Assembly: GCF_013185185.1 (NCBI RefSeq)
Contig: NZ_JAAZWE010000006.1
Span: 1-64,000 of the forward strand
Origin: Saccharibacillus endophyticus
GTDB lineage: Bacteria > Bacillota > Bacilli > Paenibacillales > Paenibacillaceae
Length of the DNA stretch: 64,000 bases
Direction: 5' to 3'
The notes beneath the pieces are model-generated. The model saw only the letters and a program-made list of their open reading frames with translations, made no database searches and was not told where the DNA came from. Every line of letters starts with the position of its first letter. Within the stretch, counting starts at the first letter, position 1. Positions 8,970-16,577 of the stretch are shown here, piece after piece. The position numbers were made by a program, and so were the translations under genes.

Positions 8970-8988
8970 GGCTACCAAATCGGCAGCC
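8970..8988 (-). terminator. Terminator-like hairpin at the outer edge of repeat R2
   Basis: GGCTACCAAATCGGCAGCC, followed on the minus strand by TTTTTTG. A closely similar hairpin (3 mismatches) is repeated at 9220-9238, so the two flank R2. It probably ends the transcript of the DUF4253 gene. Confidence 0.55.
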
Positions 8989-8994
8989 CTAAGT

Positions 8995-9215
8995 CGTCGA
9001 GAAAGTCATTTCGGCGAGGGAAGCGAGAAGACTCTGAGATAAATTACCAGCATACGCTTCCGAAGTGCATTTCTTCGAAATGCTTCACAATTCGCTGTCT
9101 CACTCGGAAAACTGGATTAAAATTTAAGATGTAGTTTTCCAAGTTCAAAGGCGTATCTCACTGAATTTCCCTCTCCGTCTTCTCGCTTCCAGCTGCGTTG
9201 GACTTCCTCAACACG
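8995..9215 (+). repeat. Structured intergenic repeat, copy R2
   Basis: Carries the perfect 13-bp inverted arms GAAGCGAGAAGAC (9020-9032) and GTCTTCTCGCTTC (9177-9189) inside a weaker outer pair. It contains module A with the same hairpin as R1 (GCATTTC-TTC-GAAATGC) and module B with the long-loop hairpin GGAAAACT...AGTTTTCC, then the shared tail TCACTGAATTTCCCTCTCCG. It lies next to R3 in opposite orientation. Confidence 0.8.
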
Positions 9216-9257
9216 TTTAGGCTGCCAAATTAGCAGCCTTCCCCTTACTCCTATCAA

Positions 9258-9454
9258 GAATGTCCTGTCTGTAACGAAGCCTCCAGCGGAGGGAGAAATT
9301 CAGTGAATTACAGGATTTCGAAGAAAACCTGCGGTAACATTAAGCGCTATGTTGACGCCTTTGAGCTCGGAAAGCCGAAGGCTTTCTGAGCGAGACAGCG
9401 GCTTGAACGAATTTCTCCCGCAGCGCCCTGGCTTCTTTAACGAACAGGATATTC
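9258..9454 (-). repeat. Structured intergenic repeat, copy R3
   Basis: Outer arms GAATGTCCTGT (9258-9268) and ACAGGATATTC (9444-9454) extend into imperfect arms around GAAGCC/GGCTTC. On the minus strand it carries module B with hairpin AGAAAGCC-TTC-GGCTTTCC and a module-A variant, AGGTTTTCTTCGAAATCCT. It begins 4 bases after the stop codon of the DUF4253 gene (9459). Confidence 0.8.
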
Positions 9455-9458
9455 CCCT

Positions 9459-10232
9459 TCAATCCCACCAAAAGCTCCAGTTAGAGCTTCGCTTCAAATA
9501 AGCCGCATAGGCTCCGATCGAAGCAAATCTTTCGAGCACGTACGAACAAAACATAAAATGCTCGCGAGCCAGCTCCAACGCCTCCTCGTCGCTTTCCGGC
9601 AACCGCGCAGCCCGCAGCAGCCAGGAATCCTCGGTCACCGCCGTAGGAACAGCCCCGTACCGTTTTTGCCAATCCCGGAACAATGCCGCTTGCTCCACAG
9701 GTTGCGGACATTCGTTATAACCGCCCATCGGGATAATCAAGGGAGCCGTCCAGGCATCCGCTTCCGGCAGATCCAACAGCAGCAGTCCGCCTTCTTCATT
9801 ACGCTCCACCCAAGCCGCATCGGGTAGAGGCTCTTGCAGAACAGAACCCTCCTCTTCGACGTTCACAAGCTGCTCGTCCACTAACTCAGGCTGCTCTGCC
9901 CATAAAGCCGCATAAGCTTTGTATGCAGAGCGCAGATCATCATGCTTATTATTGATTATCGGCAATCCGCTATCCCCAAGGGAATCGGCAACGACCTTTT
10001 TTAATACATCCGATGTAGACAGGCTCTCGGCTTGCCTTAATTGTTTTTCAACATAGTTCCGAATCGAATCCGCACCGTCTGCCGCTTCCTCCAGCATTTC
10101 CTCAATGTTATCGCCAGTGACAACCAATACTCGATGCAGACCCTGGGACGCCTGAAGGGGATACTTGATTTGTTCCGCTTGAACGGCCGCTACCTCGTAC
10201 TCCTGCAACAAGCCCAACACCATTTTGCTCAC
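9459..10232 (-). CDS. DUF4253-domain protein
   Basis: 257-residue soluble protein of unknown function. The C-terminal half (about residues 130-257) has the DUF4253 pattern: a proline/glycine turn (LIIPMGGYNECPQP), a GAVPTAVTEDSW strand and a final helix with EALELAREHFMFCSYV. The N-terminal half is acidic and mostly helical. I place the start at GTG 10232 because AAGGAGG lies 9 bases before it; an ATG three codons later is the alternative, and an ATG at 10239 is out of frame. The gene is 62 bases downstream of the ABC operon and may be its last member. R3 follows its stop codon almost directly. Confidence 0.75.
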   Translation of the reverse strand: MSKMVLGLLQEYEVAAVQAEQIKYPLQASQGLHRVLVVTGDNIEEMLEEAADGADSIRNYVEKQLRQAESLSTSDVLKKVVADSLGDSGLPIINNKHDDLRSAYKAYAALWAEQPELVDEQLVNVEEEGSVLQEPLPDAAWVERNEEGGLLLLDLPEADAWTAPLIIPMGGYNECPQPVEQAALFRDWQKRYGAVPTAVTEDSWLLRAARLPESDEEALELAREHFMFCSYVLERFASIGAYAAYLKRSSNWSFWWD

Positions 10233-10294
10233 TCGCCATTTCCTCCTTAACTTTATAAAGACATCGATTGAATTTCCTCTGCTTCTACTATAGG

Positions 10295-10954
10295 TCAAGT
10301 CAATGTTGAAACCAATTCCGGCTGCCGTTCCAACTTCCGATTTTCGATTCGATACACGTAGTCGCACAGCATCTCGATATCGCTCCGATGATGACTGGTC
10401 AACAGAATCGTTCGTCCTTCCGTCCGAAACGCCATCAATAATTCTCTTACTTGACCTACGCTGCGTTCATCCAAAGCATTGAAAGGCTCATCCAGAACCA
10501 ACACTTGCTGCCCTTCCATAAAAGACTGGGCCAATGCGATCTTCTGCTTCATGCCGAGCGAATAATGACGCATCTTCTGACGCAAATCCGGGTCTAGCCC
10601 GACAGCTTTCATCGATCGCCGAATCTCTTCTTTCCCGATCTGCCCACGAACTTCGGCAAGCCGACGCAAATTTTCGTATCCGGTCTGGCCTGCCAGATAA
10701 CCCGGACGGTCGATCATGATGCCAAAAGAATCCGGAAACCCTCCCGCTCCTCGCCGATAAGCCGGATCGATCTCGATACTGCCGCGATCCGGGAGCAAAA
10801 ATCCGCAAATCATGCGAAACAGCACGGATTTGCCCGAACCGTTTAGACCGACAAGCCCATGGATCTTTCCTTTTTCAAAAACGGCAGACGCCTCCTCGAA
10901 CAACCGCACGCCGCGAAACGACTTGCTGATCTTGTTCAACTCTATAACACTCAC
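10295..10954 (-). CDS. ABC transporter ATP-binding protein (second ATPase of the ECF operon)
   Basis: 219-residue ATPase with Walker A GLNGSGKS (about residues 36-43), signature YSLGMKQK (about 130), Walker B VLVLDEPFNALDE (about 153-165) and an H-loop TSHH with the sequence LLTSHHRSD. It is compact, without a C-terminal accessory domain. GTG start at 10954 overlaps the preceding permease stop as GTGA, with AAGGAGG upstream. It probably pairs with one of the three membrane subunits encoded just upstream. Confidence 0.9.
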   Translation of the reverse strand: MSVIELNKISKSFRGVRLFEEASAVFEKGKIHGLVGLNGSGKSVLFRMICGFLLPDRGSIEIDPAYRRGAGGFPDSFGIMIDRPGYLAGQTGYENLRRLAEVRGQIGKEEIRRSMKAVGLDPDLRQKMRHYSLGMKQKIALAQSFMEGQQVLVLDEPFNALDERSVGQVRELLMAFRTEGRTILLTSHHRSDIEMLCDYVYRIENRKLERQPELVSTLT

Positions 10955-11769
10955 CTTAACAACCTCCTTTTTATTCGGAAGAGTCCTGCAAAAATGATCC
11001 GGTTACGCCTCAAATCGATCAGTCCGACGCATCCCAGCATCAACAGCGGAGAACCGACGAATGCCGGCCAAAACGTACCGAACGTATGCCTCGCATTGAG
11101 CAGCAGCATCCAATTGATAATCGACGCCCACTGCCACTCCGGGAAATGGGACTGTTTATGGTAAGCAATAAGACATCCGATCATCAGCCCGGCCGCAAGC
11201 AAACTGACCGCCCAGCTTTTTTCCGTATAGATCCAAGCTGTTGCGAGCCATACCGTGAGCATCTGTAAAAACAACGCCAATAGCAAAAACTGCGCGGCTA
11301 TCGCCGTTGGCTGCGCCCAACCCTCTGCGGCAAAAGAATGCGTGAAAAAGTTAAGCCAATGCTCGGAAGTCGTAAACTCGCTCCAACCGCCCTCGAAAGA
11401 CATCCCCGCCGTGGTCGAACCGATCGCCAGTCCCCATAACATAAGCAGGATCACTAGCGGTACGGATAGCTTTTTGACAACCAACCCCAACCAAGCCCGA
11501 TCATTCCGTACCCGGATCAACACGGTCGTTTCGCCCAATTCGATAATCGTCCGCAGCGAGAGTACCAACCAGATCGGCAGCAGCAGCCACAGCATGGCGA
11601 AAGGGTTCATCACCTGATCAAAGACGATGTCCCAAACGTTGTACGTACGATCTTCTTCATACACGGCTGCCTGATAAACGAAACTCGCCCGCTGCCGCCA
11701 ACACCAAATCAGAAAAATAGCCAGAATCACAAGCCATTTGAGCTGTAAAATCTCATATTTGATCCTCAT
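10951..11769 (-). CDS. ABC-type membrane subunit (272 aa)
   Basis: Integral membrane protein with about six hydrophobic segments, the first at residues 10-26 (LKWLVILAIFLIWCW). Between segments 1 and 2 is an outward loop, then an amphipathic stretch LRTIIELGETTVLIRVRND that resembles the coupling region of ABC-2-type exporters. ATGA overlap with the upstream gene and GTGA overlap with the downstream ATPase show tight coupling. Substrate unknown. Confidence 0.75.
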   Translation of the reverse strand: MRIKYEILQLKWLVILAIFLIWCWRQRASFVYQAAVYEEDRTYNVWDIVFDQVMNPFAMLWLLLPIWLVLSLRTIIELGETTVLIRVRNDRAWLGLVVKKLSVPLVILLMLWGLAIGSTTAGMSFEGGWSEFTTSEHWLNFFTHSFAAEGWAQPTAIAAQFLLLALFLQMLTVWLATAWIYTEKSWAVSLLAAGLMIGCLIAYHKQSHFPEWQWASIINWMLLLNARHTFGTFWPAFVGSPLLMLGCVGLIDLRRNRIIFAGLFRIKRRLLR

Positions 11770-12587
11770 AGCAGCCGGTTCACTTTCTCTTTAAATAAGT
11801 AGATATACAGCGTCAAAGCTGCGCAGCATAAAAGAATAAAGCTAAACGGAACGAACATTACCCACATCGGCTGCTGTACGGCGTTGAACGGAAAGACCGA
11901 ATCGAAAAAATAAAACCGTCTGTCGGGCATGAGGAACGAACCGACCATATAGAGCAGAAAAGGAATGGATAGGGCAATAAACGAACGTTGGATGACCAGC
12001 AGCAGTAAAAATCCGAATGTCGCATACAGCGCCGCATTCAATCCGACCCACCCGGCACACGCGACTCCGTACACCCATTCTCCGTAAACGAGCAGCTGGT
12101 TCATCGTATGGCGGGCAGCTTGTTCCTGATTCCGCGCCGACTCGTCGATAGATCCGAACGTATTCGGGAAAAACTCGATCCAGCCGTAATGCGGAATGAC
12201 GATGTAAGCCGCGATAAAGCAGAGCAACACCGGAACCGCAAGAGCCGCAAAACTCAGCACGACGTTAGCCGTCAGCTTGATCTTCAGCAGCTTGCCCAAA
12301 GGCATCCGTATCCGCTCGTAGATCAGAAAGCGGTGATTCAACGTCTCGGAAAAAGCTACATCGTATACGGCAACCGCCGCAATCGCGAATCCGACCATAG
12401 GGATCACGTCCAGCATAAAGGTGAAAAGATCCAGCCAGTCGCTAAGGGAATAAGCACTGTGCGCAAACGCCAGATAGACGAACGGGTAGGCGCAGAATAG
12501 CACATACAAGATCAAACGAACCGGTGTGAGCATTCGGCGAATTTCGACGGATACGTTATAAGCGTATGGAACTTTTTGACCTACCAT
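11766..12587 (-). CDS. ABC-type membrane subunit (273 aa)
   Basis: Integral membrane protein with about six transmembrane segments and a large outside loop (about residues 125-165) containing FFPNTFGSIDESARNQEQ. Start ATG at 12587 is chosen because AAGGGG lies 9 bases before it and the reading frame overlaps the preceding stop by 7 bases; an in-frame TTG 9 codons upstream has no ribosome-binding site. Similar in layout to the preceding and following permeases, suggesting a family built by duplication. Confidence 0.75.
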   Translation of the reverse strand: MVGQKVPYAYNVSVEIRRMLTPVRLILYVLFCAYPFVYLAFAHSAYSLSDWLDLFTFMLDVIPMVGFAIAAVAVYDVAFSETLNHRFLIYERIRMPLGKLLKIKLTANVVLSFAALAVPVLLCFIAAYIVIPHYGWIEFFPNTFGSIDESARNQEQAARHTMNQLLVYGEWVYGVACAGWVGLNAALYATFGFLLLLVIQRSFIALSIPFLLYMVGSFLMPDRRFYFFDSVFPFNAVQQPMWVMFVPFSFILLCCAALTLYIYLFKEKVNRLL

Positions 12588-13774
12588 CGGATGCGCCCCT
12601 TTTCCCGTTTCCAAGCGATATAAAGGAGTCCGCTCGAAATCGCCAGCAAAACGGCCAATTCGATAAACGTTTGGAACGGAGCCCGACCCAAGCCTACACT
12701 GAGAATATTGTTCAACATCGGATTCAAAAAGTAGTCGCCTTCAAAAAACAAAATCAACGTCAAAGCAACGGCTCCGGCTAACACGACATAATTCGACGCG
12801 ATCGATGAAAAAAATACGGTTAACAGCGCCGCGATCCAGCAAAGGGCAAATACGGCAACATAGGTTGCCCCCATATACTGCAAGAAGCTCATATCGTACC
12901 AGAAAAAACCCCCTCCTTTTTTACTGATATCCGCTCCCATTAAACTCCATGTCCCGCTGAAACGATAGGCCAACAGCAAGACGACCAACAGTACTGCCGC
13001 GACCAAGGTTCCCGCCAACAGCGCCGCGGCGACTTTGATGCGAAATACTCCTGTAATCCCCGCTTTCGAGGATGCTTGTATTTCGCCGAGTCCTGCCCGG
13101 CGATCGCCGATATGAATATGCATGACAAACAGCGAAGTGATCAGCATGGCTGTTATCGCGAGCCGATTCAACAAATTTACCGAATTATAATTGTTCAAAA
13201 AATCTGTAGGGAGCACCGATACCCAGTCGCGACTTCTGATTTCCGCGACTCGTTCTTTCTCCTTTTCATTCATGCCTAGCGTGTTCAAATAGTTGTCATC
13301 ATACGATTGAAGCCACTCGAACGACGCTTGCAGCTCCGCGAACAAATCGCGGGCCGGCCCTGCTTGGATGATCCGCCAGAGCTGCATCGTGCCGCCGTTC
13401 GCCATGCCGGATCGTTTAACGTATCTTTCGTAGCTATCCAGATCGGCTCTGGCGAATGCGGGCGTCGAACGAATATAAGCATCCGCTTCCGCAACCTTCG
13501 GCGCCAACGACTGTTTGAATTGTTCCGCCTCGGCTGCATCGATTTGATCTCCGTACTTCGCTTCCATGTCCACGGCAATTGCCGTATGCCAGTTTTTGAA
13601 CTCCGAACCGGGATACAATACGTTGAACGGATACAACCATAACCCGCCGAGTAACAGCACCAACACCGCAAATCCTACCCTTTTCGGCATAAACAACTTC
13701 TTAAACTCCAGCCCGATCAAAGAAAGTTTCGACCTCCCGTAACCATCGCCAGAACCGTTAGCCATCGCCTTCAT
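12581..13774 (-). CDS. ABC-type membrane subunit with large extracellular domain (397 aa)
   Basis: ABC-2-type permease. A first membrane segment at about residues 33-52 is followed by an extracellular, mostly helical domain of roughly 145 residues (60-205) and then five or six segments. The ribosome-binding site AGGAGG is within the end of the ATPase gene, and the start overlaps its stop (ATGA). The large outer domain is typical of exporters that recognise peptides or lipids at the outer face. Confidence 0.78.
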   Translation of the reverse strand: MKAMANGSGDGYGRSKLSLIGLEFKKLFMPKRVGFAVLVLLLGGLWLYPFNVLYPGSEFKNWHTAIAVDMEAKYGDQIDAAEAEQFKQSLAPKVAEADAYIRSTPAFARADLDSYERYVKRSGMANGGTMQLWRIIQAGPARDLFAELQASFEWLQSYDDNYLNTLGMNEKEKERVAEIRSRDWVSVLPTDFLNNYNSVNLLNRLAITAMLITSLFVMHIHIGDRRAGLGEIQASSKAGITGVFRIKVAAALLAGTLVAAVLLVVLLLAYRFSGTWSLMGADISKKGGGFFWYDMSFLQYMGATYVAVFALCWIAALLTVFFSSIASNYVVLAGAVALTLILFFEGDYFLNPMLNNILSVGLGRAPFQTFIELAVLLAISSGLLYIAWKREKGRIRW

Positions 13775-14706
13775 CGCAGTCTGCCTCCTTCCCCGACACC
13801 GACCGGCTCACGCGGGAAAAGCCTCTGTTCCGCCGTCTGCCGTTCACGATCCCGATACACGTACAAAAACACGTCTTCCAATCCCGGCTTCATCGGCTCC
13901 CAATGCGGCAGCGTTTTTTCCCCCTCGGAGACGAATCGCATCTGCCAGCCGTCCGCTTCGCCGCGCTCGGCCAGAATCGGATAGTTTTTTCGAAAAGCTT
14001 CCGCTTCCGTATCCGGAACCTTCGTCTCGTACACTTTTCCCGCCAGCATGGCGCAGATGTCTTCCGGCTTGTCTTTGGCAAAAACGCGTCCGTTTTTCAG
14101 CAGCACGATCTCGTTCGCGACCGACTCTACGTCCGAAACGACATGCGTGGACAAAATGACGATCCGCTCGCGGCCGAGCTTCGTGAGCAGACTGCGGAAC
14201 CTCGCGCGTTCTTTCGGATCGAGGCCGCCTGTCGGCTCGTCGAGAATCAGCACGCGCGGATCGTTCAGCAGCGCTTGCGCGATCCCGACTCGCTGGATCA
14301 TGCCGCCGGAGAACGTCTTCATTTTTTTGCGTTTGACCTCGCCGAGCGCTACCGCCTCAAGCAGAAGCTCGGAACGCTCCAAAGCTTCTTTTCGGCCCAT
14401 CCCTTTGATCGCGGCAAGGTACTGCATATATTTAAGCGGCGTATCGCTGGGATAATAGCCGAAGCGCTGCGGTAAATATCCCAGCTGCATCCGATACTTT
14501 TCGTCCAAGGCGGCTATCGATTTCCCTTCGTACGAAATTTCGCCTTCCGACGGCGGAAGCAGGCCTGCCAACATCTTCAGCAGCGTCGTTTTTCCCGCTC
14601 CGTTCGGGGCAAGCAGGCCGTAAACCCCGTTTTCGAACGACAAGTCGATTCCTTCCAGCGCAAGATCATTTCCGTATCGTCTGCTTACGGCATGTACAGT
14701 CAGCAT
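13771..14706 (-). CDS. ABC transporter ATP-binding protein (first ATPase of the ECF operon)
   Basis: 311 residues. Walker A APNGAGKTT (about residues 36-44), Q-loop GYLPQRFGYYP, signature FSGGMIQRVG (about 133), Walker B VLILDEPTGGLDP and H-loop LSTHVVSD are all canonical. About 90 C-terminal residues form an accessory domain, as in bacitracin/lantibiotic-type exporters. ATG at 14706 is preferred over the TTG one codon earlier because AAGGAG lies 10 bases before it. It is 30 bases downstream of the membrane protein gene. Confidence 0.9.
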   Translation of the reverse strand: MLTVHAVSRRYGNDLALEGIDLSFENGVYGLLAPNGAGKTTLLKMLAGLLPPSEGEISYEGKSIAALDEKYRMQLGYLPQRFGYYPSDTPLKYMQYLAAIKGMGRKEALERSELLLEAVALGEVKRKKMKTFSGGMIQRVGIAQALLNDPRVLILDEPTGGLDPKERARFRSLLTKLGRERIVILSTHVVSDVESVANEIVLLKNGRVFAKDKPEDICAMLAGKVYETKVPDTEAEAFRKNYPILAERGEADGWQMRFVSEGEKTLPHWEPMKPGLEDVFLYVYRDRERQTAEQRLFPREPVGVGEGGRLR

Positions 14707-14736
14707 CAACGCTCAACTCCTTTTCTTTTTCCGGAC

Positions 14737-15522
14737 TTAAGTCAACTTCGGTTTAAAATACAACAGGCGCCGGGCCTGACCCACGTAAACGGCGGCTCCC
14801 AGCAGAATCAACGCCGCATAAGCATAAACGGGAATACTGGACAGCAAACCCAGATATCCGTGCGGCTGCGCGATCCATAGCCCGACATTGAGCAGCGGCC
14901 ACAGACCGACCAGCCCGTAACGGCTTGCAGCAGTCCGTCCGCGCAATTGTCCGTACAGGAAAGCAGCGGCGAACAAAAACAACGACGACACCGACAGCAG
15001 CACGCCGCGCAGGATGTCCACCTGCTGCGAAGCTATCGCGATCCAGCATACGAAACCGATATTCAACACCAGCGAGACAGCGGCGAAAGTCAGCATGCGA
15101 AGCGACGCGAGCTGGTATACGTTGTAGCGGCAGGACATTTCCACCTGATACGTATCGCGCCTGCGCAGATCCGCAAAGAAAATAACGGAAACTGCCAGGT
15201 ACAGCAAAGGCGACACGATGAAGATAAACGCGTAGATGCCCTCCGTATCGGCATTGGACAGTACGAACAAAGCCATAAATACGAGGACTCCCAAGCCCAA
15301 CGCCAGCACGAACACGATCTCCGTCAAATCCCGGAACAGATGCCGGAAGCCGAGCTGACGATACATCGCGCCTACCTGGCTTGAAAAGGAAGGACGAACC
15401 GGCAGCGCTTCATCCACGATAGAAGCGACGTGCAGCCGAATGTCGCGTTCGTCCGGATAATCGATATCGTCAAACGCCGGCCGTTCGCCGCTTCGAAGCT
15501 GTGTTTCCCGATTGTTCTTCAT
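14737..15522 (-). CDS. Membrane protein coupled to ECF sigma factor (candidate anti-sigma factor)
   Basis: 261 residues with a cytoplasmic N-terminal stretch of about 70 residues (acidic, DDIDYPDERDIRLH) followed by about six or seven transmembrane segments. The start lies 53 bases inside the sigma-factor gene, with GAGGAG ahead of it, so the two are translated together. Membrane proteins in this position commonly restrain ECF sigma factors, but no conserved anti-sigma motif (such as a zinc-binding HxxxCxxC) is visible, so the role is an inference. Confidence 0.65.
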   Translation of the reverse strand: MKNNRETQLRSGERPAFDDIDYPDERDIRLHVASIVDEALPVRPSFSSQVGAMYRQLGFRHLFRDLTEIVFVLALGLGVLVFMALFVLSNADTEGIYAFIFIVSPLLYLAVSVIFFADLRRRDTYQVEMSCRYNVYQLASLRMLTFAAVSLVLNIGFVCWIAIASQQVDILRGVLLSVSSLFLFAAAFLYGQLRGRTAASRYGLVGLWPLLNVGLWIAQPHGYLGLLSSIPVYAYAALILLGAAVYVGQARRLLYFKPKLT

Positions 15523-16153
15523 TCCGCTCCTCCTCGAATTTTTGTTTGATTTTGCGAATAGTCGCGTAGTAGTGCGTTTTGACCGTCGAATCCGGCAAGC
15601 TCATAATCTGCGAAATCTCGGCAAAAGTCTGCTCCGCGAACAGCTTCAGCCTGACAATCTCCTGCGCGCGCCATTCGAACGTCCGCAGCAGTTCCAGCAC
15701 CCGGCCCGCTTCATCGCGCCGTTCGAGTTCCAGCGTGAAGTCTTCGTTCGCCGAAAACTCAAAGTCTTCGATCGGATCGGTCAGCTTGGCATTCCGATGG
15801 GCTTTCGAACGAAAATGATCGATCACCCGATTAGTGGCGATCCGATATAACCAGGTTCGCAGCGACGCCGTTTTCCCTTCGAACGAACCGATGCTGCGCA
15901 GCATGCTGACGAATATATCCTGAGTGAGATCCAACGCATGCTCCCGATCCTGAAGTTGACGGTAGACAAAAGCGTAAATCTCGCGGTAGTAGATCGAAAC
16001 CAACTCGTCGGCGGCCGCACGGTCGCCTTTTCGCTGAACGCGCCGTATTAACCGTGCCTCATGTGCGGTTAGCTTTGTTGGTTCTTTTCCTTCTTCATTG
16101 CTATAGGTTGTCTGCATAAACGTGTTCCGCCGACCTCCTCTCCCCGATTTCAT
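15470..16153 (-). CDS. RNA polymerase ECF-type sigma factor
   Basis: Sigma-70 family protein of about 227 residues with region 2 (helices around RQLQDREHALDLTQDIF and TWLYRIATNRVIDHFR, about residues 60-120) and region 4 (helix-turn-helix ending SLPDSTVKTHYYATIRKI, about 185-205). It directs RNA polymerase to a specific promoter set, probably including its own operon of ABC exporters. The start is uncertain: ATG at 16153 has a weak AAGG, and ATG at 16117 has a stronger AGGAGG but 14-16 bases away. Starting an operon with a membrane protein and ABC genes resembles the sigY locus of Bacillus subtilis in layout. Confidence 0.9.
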   Translation of the reverse strand: MKSGRGGRRNTFMQTTYSNEEGKEPTKLTAHEARLIRRVQRKGDRAAADELVSIYYREIYAFVYRQLQDREHALDLTQDIFVSMLRSIGSFEGKTASLRTWLYRIATNRVIDHFRSKAHRNAKLTDPIEDFEFSANEDFTLELERRDEAGRVLELLRTFEWRAQEIVRLKLFAEQTFAEISQIMSLPDSTVKTHYYATIRKIKQKFEEERNEEQSGNTASKRRTAGV

Positions 16154-16240
16154 CAAGCCTTATTATCCGTCTAATCATATATGCGTTAGGCGCAAGCAAA
16201 AAGTCGGGAATTTTTAATCTTTTTTTAAAAACACAAAAAA

Positions 16241-16262
16241 GCCCCGACGAAAATCCGCTGGG
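16241..16262 (-). terminator. Terminator-like hairpin at the left edge of R6
   Basis: GCCCCGACGAAAATCCGCTGGG forms a hairpin followed on the minus strand by TTTTTTG. It would end transcription from the MFS gene (stop 16578) beyond repeat R6. A near copy occurs at 16431-16454. Confidence 0.6.
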
Positions 16263-16270
16263 ACTGAATG

Positions 16271-16423
16271 TGTCGAGAACATCTAACGTGACTGGAAGCT
16301 AGAAAACGGAGAGAGAAATTCAGTGTAGGTGAAGGCTTTCGAAGAAAGCCACTTCGGGAGCATATGCTAACGAATTTCTCTCGGAGTTTTCTCGCTTCCC
16401 GCGCCGAAATGATTTTCTAGACA
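16271..16423 (-). repeat. Structured intergenic repeat, copy R6
   Basis: Ends are TGTCGAGAA (16271-16279) and TTCTAGACA (16415-16423). Inside are the shared arms GGAGAGAGAAATTC and GAATTTCTCTCGGAG. Only module A is present: the minus strand reads GCATATGC, then the hairpin GGCTTTC-TTC-GAAAGCC. It is framed by two similar terminator hairpins (16241-16262 and 16431-16454). Confidence 0.8.
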
Positions 16424-16430
16424 GACTGAA

Positions 16431-16454
16431 GCCCCGGCGGAAATACGCCGGGGC
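16431..16454 (+). terminator. Terminator-like hairpin at the right edge of R6
   Basis: The hairpin GCCCCGGCG-(GAAATA)-CGCCGGGGC is followed on the plus strand by TTTTAG. It is almost the same sequence as the hairpin at 16241-16262, so R6 is bracketed by a direct repeat that is itself a hairpin. Confidence 0.55.
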
Positions 16455-16577
16455 TTTTAGCCAACATCATATGTCTTTGTATCGGGGACCCGTTCGTTCC
16501 CGGCGCCAAACCGGAAAGTTCCGCAAACCGCTCGAATCCCCGGCAGCTTTTTCTTTCCAAGCCGATGCGTCCGTCGA

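Noticed and set aside
4135..9454. R copies considered as miniature transposons of a known IS family
   Set aside because: No consistent target-site duplication or IS-type terminal sequence could be seen, and internal hairpins vary by module; kept as an unnamed structured repeat.
15470..16153. A self-recognised ECF promoter upstream of the sigma gene
   Set aside because: The region 16153-16240 contains TAACGC and TATATGAT-like words, but no convincing -35/CGTC pair with 16-17 base spacing on the minus strand.
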